Shown here: positions 59,178 through 64,000 of the stretch, one piece after another
Position numbering within the stretch: position 1 is the stretch's first letter
Layout: each line of letters begins with the position of its first letter
NCBI RefSeq assembly: GCF_013409065.1
Contig: NZ_JACBZP010000001.1
Location: 62,001-126,000 of the forward strand
Direction: 5' to 3'
DNA from: Spelaeicoccus albus
Lineage (GTDB): Bacteria; Actinomycetota; Actinomycetes; Actinomycetales; Brevibacteriaceae
DNA length: 64,000 nucleotides
The notes under the pieces: model-generated
What the model was told of the DNA's origin: nothing
Seen by the model: only the letters and a program-made list of their open reading frames with translations
Databases searched by the model: none
Translations under genes and position numbers: made by a program

Positions 59178-60372
59178 CGACGCGCCCGCTGTCCACGGCC
59201 CGCCCGGCAGCCGCCGTCCGGCCTCCGCGCACGTACCGACGGTCGATCCGGGCGCTGAGTCGCGTGACGACCTCGTAGTTGATGGTGTCGGTGGCCCTTG
59301 CCCAGTCTTCCGCAGTGGGTTCGCCCGGCCCCGAGCCGATCAGCACCGCCTCGTCGCCGATGTGCACGTCGTCGTCGCCCACGTCGATCACGAACTGGTC
59401 CATCGCCACCCGGCCGACGATGCGGTACCGGACGCCGTGCACGCTGACTTCGGCGCGGTTCGACGCCGTACGCGGAATGCCGTCGCCGTATCCGCCCGCC
59501 ACGAGCGCCAGCGTCGTCTCACGTTCGCACCGGTAAGTCAGGCCGTAGGACACTCCGTGGCCGGCCGGGACGCGTTTGACGTTGCTGATGGGGCTGACCA
59601 GACGCAGGGCCGGCACGAGTCCCAAGTCGCCGGCGGTCCGACCCTCGAATGGCGACAGACCGTACAGGCCGAGGCCGGCGCGCACCATGTCGTAGTGCAG
59701 TGCCGGAGACGCAAAGACGCCGGGGGTGTTTGCCAGATGCTGGATTTCAAAGCGGACGCCGCGCGCCCCGGCCTCGTTGACGGCATCGACGAACGCGACG
59801 TTTTGCGCATCGATACTCGGATGTTCGGGTTCGTCGGCGCATGCCAGATGGGAGAACACTCCGACGACTTCGACAAGGCCGTACTTCTCGGCGGCGCGGA
59901 CGGCGTCGATGAGCGGTCCCCATTGTTTGGCGGTCGCGCCGTTGCGGCCGAGTCCGGTATCGATCTTCACGTGCACGCGCGCCGGCGTGCCGGCGGCCGC
60001 CGCGGCGGCGCGGACCCCGTCGAGAGCCTCAAGGGTGGAGATCCCGATGTCCACGCGCGCGTCAATGGCCGCGCCGAAATCCTCGCCGGGCGTGTGCAGC
60101 CAGAAAAGGATCGGTTCGCTGATCCCGGCGGCCCGCAGCACGAGGGCTTCGTCGAGTTCGGCCACGCCGAGCCATGGTGCTCCGGCGCCGGTGGCGGCGC
60201 GCGCGATTTCGACCATGCCGTGGCCGTAACCGTTGGCCTTCACCACTGCCATCAGTTGCGCCGGTCCGATTGCCGCGCTCAGGCATCGCACGTTGGCGGC
60301 CACTGCGTCCAAATCGATGATGGCGGTGATCGGTTTGACGCCGGACCGATGATCGCGCGCTCGGGTGGTCAT
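59170..60372 (-). CDS. alr: Alanine racemase
   Basis: PLP enzyme producing D-alanine for peptidoglycan. The 400-residue protein shows AVVKANGYGHGMVEIARAA (PLP-binding Lys), HVKIDTGLGRNGA, MVRAGLGLYGLSP and SYGLTYRCERETTLALVAGG (catalytic Tyr region), then GRVAMDQFVID. The ATG at 60372 is chosen since homology begins shortly after it; an upstream frame of 40 codons overlaps nnr antisense. nnr is upstream, tsaE downstream, the standard actinobacterial order. Confidence 0.94.
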   Translation of the reverse strand: MTTRARDHRSGVKPITAIIDLDAVAANVRCLSAAIGPAQLMAVVKANGYGHGMVEIARAATGAGAPWLGVAELDEALVLRAAGISEPILFWLHTPGEDFGAAIDARVDIGISTLEALDGVRAAAAAAGTPARVHVKIDTGLGRNGATAKQWGPLIDAVRAAEKYGLVEVVGVFSHLACADEPEHPSIDAQNVAFVDAVNEAGARGVRFEIQHLANTPGVFASPALHYDMVRAGLGLYGLSPFEGRTAGDLGLVPALRLVSPISNVKRVPAGHGVSYGLTYRCERETTLALVAGGYGDGIPRTASNRAEVSVHGVRYRIVGRVAMDQFVIDVGDDDVHIGDEAVLIGSGPGEPTAEDWARATDTINYEVVTRLSARIDRRYVRGGRTAAAGRAVDSGRVDG

Positions 60373-60394
60373 TCGTTCATTTTCGCAAACACCG

Positions 60395-61969
60395 TCATCG
60401 TTGCGCTCGTCCGCGGGTACTGTGCTCGCCGACGGGCCGGCGGTCGGCGCCGGCGAGGTGATCGGCGATGACTGCCGGCAGCGCTGCCGCAATGTCGCCG
60501 GCAGCTATCGGCCCACCGCCGGAAGCCCGGCCGGCGGCCAGTCCGTGCGTCATGACGCCGAGAGCTGCGTAGCCGGCCAAAGCAGGCAATGATTTCCCCG
60601 TGGCGGTCTCACTGGACGTGGCAGTGATTGCGCCGATGATGCCGGCCAGCACGTCACCGGCCCCGGCCGTAGCAAGCCAGGACGGGGCCTCGCCCTGCGC
60701 ATAGGTCGGACCGTGCGGCTGCGCGATCACCGTGACGGGGCCCTTGAGGACGACGACGGCGTCGGTGCGGCGAGCGGCCCGCTGCGCCCAGACCGCAGGA
60801 GCGGCTTCGACGGCCGAGCGGGACACGTCGGTATCGCCGAGCCTGGTCATGAGTGCGACGAGTTCCCCGGCGTGCGGGGTGAGGATCATCGGCGGGTCGG
60901 TGCGCTGCACGGCCGAGTCGGCCGCCTCGACGGCGGCAAGCGCGCCGGCGTCAAGAACGCACGGCAGCTGCGTGTCCCCCGCCTCGGCCAAGTACCGGCG
61001 AACATCGCTCATCCGGTCGTCATCGGCCGGATCGATGCCGGGGCCGAACAGCCAGGCCTGCACGCGTCCGTTTCCGGGGACGACCTCCGGATAGGCGGCG
61101 TTCACGGCGCGAGCGACATGGTCGGATCCGACGTAACGGATCATGCCGACACCGCAGGCGCGGGAACCGCCGGTGGCCAACACGGCGGCGCCGGGATATC
61201 CGGAACTTCCGGCCACTATGCCGAGTACTCCGCGGGTGTATTTGTGATCGTGCGGCCCGGGAACCGGCCAACGGCCGGCAATATCGGACGGATTCAGCCG
61301 TGCCGTCGCGGTCGTCTCGTCGGCAAGCGGGACGCCGATGTCGACGACTTCGACATTGCCGGCGCAGCCTGCGGCCGGCGGCAGCAGCAGGCCCGGTTTC
61401 GCGCCGGCGAACGTGACCGTGCAATCGGCCCGGACGCAGTCATCGGACGCTTCACCGGTGTCCACATCGATACCGCTCGGCATGTCGACGGCAATGACGA
61501 TCTGTCGCTCGGAGCGGGCGGGCGTCCAGTTTGCGACGAGTTCGCGCACCGGGCTGCGCAATCCCGGCCGGGCTCCGGTGCCGACGATCCCGTCGAGGAC
61601 CGCATCGGCAATCCGTAAGAGTTCAGCGGCCCGGGAGGCCCCTCGGTCGTCAAGGCGGTGAATCCGGGCCCCGGAGGCACGGGCGGCAGCCAGCCCGCCC
61701 TGGTGTGCGTCGTCCGCAGTCAGGACAACGTCGACGCGTGCTCCGCGACGGGCCAAATGCGCGCCCGCATACAAGGCGTCCCCGCCGTTGTTGCCCTTGC
61801 CGGCAAGGATCGCGACCCGGCTGCCGTAGACGTGTCCGGCGTCGAGCTCGCGCACGCACACCGCGGCCACGGCGGCGGCCGCCCGCGCCATCAGCGGCGG
61901 CCCGTGCCCGGCGTCCAGAAGCGGCTGCTCGGCCGCCCGGATGTCCTTCGGCGTCCATGCACGAATCAT
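60395..61969 (-). CDS. nnr: Bifunctional NAD(P)HX epimerase / dehydratase
   Basis: Repairs hydrated NAD(P)H. The 524-residue protein has an N-terminal epimerase domain (VAILAGKGNNGGDALYAGAH, AVDMPSGIDVDTG) and a C-terminal ADP-dependent dehydratase domain (HKYTRGVLGIVAGSSGYPGA, LTPHAGELVALM, VLKGPVTVI, TAGAGDVLAGIIGAI). It is first in the nnr-alr-tsaE-tsaB-rimI-tsaD operon. The stop and the alr start are 22 bp apart. Confidence 0.94.
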   Translation of the reverse strand: MIRAWTPKDIRAAEQPLLDAGHGPPLMARAAAAVAAVCVRELDAGHVYGSRVAILAGKGNNGGDALYAGAHLARRGARVDVVLTADDAHQGGLAAARASGARIHRLDDRGASRAAELLRIADAVLDGIVGTGARPGLRSPVRELVANWTPARSERQIVIAVDMPSGIDVDTGEASDDCVRADCTVTFAGAKPGLLLPPAAGCAGNVEVVDIGVPLADETTATARLNPSDIAGRWPVPGPHDHKYTRGVLGIVAGSSGYPGAAVLATGGSRACGVGMIRYVGSDHVARAVNAAYPEVVPGNGRVQAWLFGPGIDPADDDRMSDVRRYLAEAGDTQLPCVLDAGALAAVEAADSAVQRTDPPMILTPHAGELVALMTRLGDTDVSRSAVEAAPAVWAQRAARRTDAVVVLKGPVTVIAQPHGPTYAQGEAPSWLATAGAGDVLAGIIGAITATSSETATGKSLPALAGYAALGVMTHGLAAGRASGGGPIAAGDIAAALPAVIADHLAGADRRPVGEHSTRGRAQR

Positions 61970-62000
61970 GAGTCCATGCTGCCACGTCCCGCGTTTGCGC

Positions 62001-62015
62001 GCCGAGTGGTGGTGC
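62001..62015. repeat. Half copy of the palindrome family
   Basis: GCCGAGTGGTGGTGC matches the left arm of copy 3 but has no complementary right arm. It lies in the 63-bp gap between the kinase stop and the nnr start. Confidence 0.5.
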
Positions 62016-62032
62016 GGGAGGACGGGGGCGGC

Positions 62033-63580
62033 TCAGTCCACGTCGGGGTCTGCCGGCTTCAGCAGCACTGTGAATTCGGTGCATCCCGGTTCGCTCATGA
62101 CGGATACCGACCCGCCCAAGGCGCGGGTGATGGCGTCCACGATGGACAGGCCGAGGCCGGTGCTGCCGACGCCGCGAGAGCGCCCCGAATCGCCGCGGGC
62201 GAACCTGTCGAAGACCGAGTCGATCAACTCGCCGGGTATTCCCGGCCCGTCGTCCGACACCGTGACGGCCACCCAGCCGTCGCCTCCCCCGGCGGCGTCC
62301 GCTGCGCCCCCGGAACCATCGCTCCCGGCATGTTCGGCGTCGCCGGCGCCGGCCGGACGTCGAAGGCGCACCGCCACATGCGTGCCGAAGGGCGTGTGCA
62401 CGCGCGCGTTGGTCAGCAAATTGCCGAAAACCTGCCGCAAGCGCATATCGTCGCCGCGCACGAAGACCGGCTGGTCCGGCAGATCCAACGACCATTCGTG
62501 CCCGCTGCCGGCCACGTGCGCATCCGCGACGAGGTCGAGCAGAACGGCCGACACGTCGACGTCGCGGATCTCGATCTCGCGCCCCGAGTCGAGCCGGGCC
62601 AACAACAACAGGTCGTCGACAAGAGTCCCCATGCGGCTGGCGCCGAGCTCGACCTGCGTCAATGCGTGCGTGACGTCGGGCTCCAGCGAATCGCGGTAGG
62701 GCCGCGTCAGCTCGGCGTATCCGCGGATGGTGGCCAGCGGGGTGCGCAGCTCGTGACTGGCGTCGGCGACGAACCGTCGCACCTGCTGCTCGCTCGCGTG
62801 CCGCGATTGCAGCGCCTCGCCGATATGGTCGAGCATCCTGTTGATGGCGGCGCCGACCTGGCCGATCTCGGTCTGCGGGTTCGCATCGGGTTCCCGGACC
62901 CGGTCGGCCAGCACGACCTCGCCGCGGTCCAGCGGCAATTCCGACACGCGGGTCGCGGTTTCCCGGACGCGTTGCAGCGGACGCAACGCCCTTTCCACCA
63001 GCGTCGATACCCCGACAGCGGCAATCAGCAACCCCAAGACGACGATGATGAGCTCGGTGAAGATGACCTGCCGCGTCGTCCGGGACACGTCGGACAGGGA
63101 AATTCCGGATATCGCCGTCCCGATCGGCGTTCGAGACGCAATGACGCGGAACGATCCGAGTCCGGGCACCCGCACCGTCTGGATATCGTCCGTCTGCCGC
63201 ACGCCGGCCAATACGTCGCGCTGCTTGGCGCTGAGCGGTTGAATGGCGCCCGGCGCCTCGACGAATCCCGAGCTGACGACGGTGCCGTCGACGACGAGTG
63301 CCGCCAGGGACCCGACACCCTGACCGGGCTGGCAGAGCACGTCGGGCGGTGCGCCGCGTTGCCGGCTCAGCGTGCACGTGCGCTCGGTCCCGCCCGATTG
63401 CGGGTTGAACCGGGCCGCACCGGCGACCAGGCGCGAGTCGAGCTGATTGATCTGATAATTCCGGACGGCCAGCACGGTCACCAGCCCCAGGCACACGGCC
63501 ACGACCGTGAACACCGTGACCGTCGACAAGACGATCCGCGACCGGAGCGTCCACCGGCCCGGATGCAGCAAATCAGCCAT
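62033..63580 (-). CDS. Sensor histidine kinase
   Basis: A 515-residue membrane kinase. Two helices (about residues 15-40 and 170-195) frame an extracytoplasmic sensor of about 130 residues that contains two Cys, then HAMP (ERALRPLQRVRETATRVSEL), the H-box DASHELRTPLATIRGYAEL, N-box GNLLTNARVHT, and G-boxes DDGPGIPGE and GSTGLGLSIV. A Gly/Ala/Ser insert sits between the N and G1 boxes. The closest group by eye is TcrY/PrrB-type. It overlaps the response regulator by 8 bp. Confidence 0.92.
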   Translation of the reverse strand: MADLLHPGRWTLRSRIVLSTVTVFTVVAVCLGLVTVLAVRNYQINQLDSRLVAGAARFNPQSGGTERTCTLSRQRGAPPDVLCQPGQGVGSLAALVVDGTVVSSGFVEAPGAIQPLSAKQRDVLAGVRQTDDIQTVRVPGLGSFRVIASRTPIGTAISGISLSDVSRTTRQVIFTELIIVVLGLLIAAVGVSTLVERALRPLQRVRETATRVSELPLDRGEVVLADRVREPDANPQTEIGQVGAAINRMLDHIGEALQSRHASEQQVRRFVADASHELRTPLATIRGYAELTRPYRDSLEPDVTHALTQVELGASRMGTLVDDLLLLARLDSGREIEIRDVDVSAVLLDLVADAHVAGSGHEWSLDLPDQPVFVRGDDMRLRQVFGNLLTNARVHTPFGTHVAVRLRRPAGAGDAEHAGSDGSGGAADAAGGGDGWVAVTVSDDGPGIPGELIDSVFDRFARGDSGRSRGVGSTGLGLSIVDAITRALGGSVSVMSEPGCTEFTVLLKPADPDVD

Positions 63581-64000
63581 CCGCCGCCTTCAGCATGTAC
63601 CCGGCGCCGCGCAACGTCTTGATCATGGGGCTGCGGCCGGCGTCGATCTTCTTGCGCAAATACGAGATGTACAGTTCGACGACGTTGGCGTTGCCGCCGA
63701 AGTCGTAGCTCCAGACGCGGTCGAGGATCTGCGGTTTGGACAGCACGCGTCGCGGATTGCGCATCATGAATCGGAGCAGTTCGAACTCCTTGGCCGTCAA
63801 CTCGACCGGCTCGCCGGCCCGGTACACTTCATGGCTGTCCTCATCGAGGGTGAGATCGCCGACCTGGATGACGGCATCGTCGCCTACTTCCACGGACCCC
63901 GCGCGACGCATCAAGGCGCGCACCCGTGCCACCACTTCTTCCAAGCTGAACGGTTTGGTCACATAGTCGTCGCCGCCGGCCGTCAGCCCGACCACGCGGT
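63573..64000 (-). CDS. Response regulator, OmpR/PhoB type, 5' end off window
   Basis: The C-terminal 140 or so residues are visible. GLTAGGDDYVTKPFSLEEVVAR is the end of the receiver (invariant Lys), followed by an OmpR-type winged helix (LTLDEDSHEVYRAGEPVELTAKEFELLRFM and NVVELYISYLRKKIDAG). The stop overlaps the kinase start by 8 bp, so this is one two-component system. The phosphorylation Asp lies beyond the window. Confidence 0.93.
   Translation of the reverse strand, partial: RVVGLTAGGDDYVTKPFSLEEVVARVRALMRRAGSVEVGDDAVIQVGDLTLDEDSHEVYRAGEPVELTAKEFELLRFMMRNPRRVLSKPQILDRVWSYDFGGNANVVELYISYLRKKIDAGRSPMIKTLRGAGYMLKAADG

Noticed and set aside
61658-63622. Rightward open frame of 654 codons across nnr and the kinase
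   Set aside because: Antisense to two well-supported genes, no homology features.

Overview
High-GC DNA from an actinobacterium, most likely a Micrococcales-type organism (Brevibacteriaceae or a relative is a guess). Support comes from the small SRP RNA beside dnaX and tRNA-Ser, the lysC-asd pair with an internal lysC start, DUF1707, SCO4848-type and LytR_C proteins, the tRNA adenosine deaminase-associated protein next to tadA, MEP-pathway ispE, and a DinB-fold mycothiol-type protein. Coding density is high and most operons have 1-4 bp stop/start overlaps. I see no insertion sequences, prophage, integrase or CRISPR array.

Layout. 1-1230: a metal-ion (probably zinc) ABC importer with a Zur/Fur-like operator, read leftward. 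1294-6838: asd, lysC, recR and dnaX, all leftward. 6932-7839: a DUF1707 protein, SRP RNA and tRNA-Ser(GGA). 8008-12818: metF-metE behind a SAM-riboswitch-like leader, divergent from a second MetE-like gene. 12919-15187: a YnfM-like transporter divergent from a LysR regulator. 15252-17285: an M3 oligopeptidase. 17370-20422: TPP riboswitch followed by thiM-thiE-thiD/tenA. 20510-22724: a small conserved protein, a LytR_C protein, a YbaK deacylase and a queuosine-precursor transporter. 22761-24176: an accessory cassette in which an AbiEi/DUF559-like gene lies between two direct repeats and is followed by a truncated copy of its own 5' part. 24209-30042: tgt and the large helicase lhr. 30166-32395: a flavin monooxygenase / MarR / FMN reductase operon. 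32509-36083: a FadR-type regulator divergent from an SHS-type transporter, a SCO4848 protein and a fosmidomycin-resistance-like transporter. 36144-38406: tRNA-Ser(CGA), tadA with its partner, and an ABC ATPase. 38491-40225: upp, then a Met/Cys-rich leader peptide with an attenuator-like stem in front of a winged-helix regulator. 40269-45107: a DinB-fold protein, a GntR regulator and a YcsG/YcsI-like operon with twin operator palindromes, then a GNAT. 45183-54744: ABC-F, ispE, rsmA, a methyltransferase, a sulfurtransferase, a YciO protein, a NagZ-like lipoprotein and a GCS2 ligase. 54739-61969: a long leftward operon nnr-alr-tsaE-tsaB-rimI-tsaD-pentapeptide-Nudix. 62033-64000: a histidine kinase and the 3' part of its response regulator.

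How the genes fit together. Sulfur and one-carbon metabolism recurs (metE, metF, the MetE-like gene, the sulfurtransferase, the Met/Cys leader), as does tRNA modification (tgt with its precursor transporter, tadA, tsaB/D/E). The two most interesting regions are the Met/Cys-rich leader peptide whose cysteine codons lie in a perfect 12-bp stem, and the repeat-flanked AbiEi/DUF559 cassette. A family of long, near-perfect palindromes sits at three convergent gene junctions. All functional calls come from reading protein motifs by eye; no database search was run.
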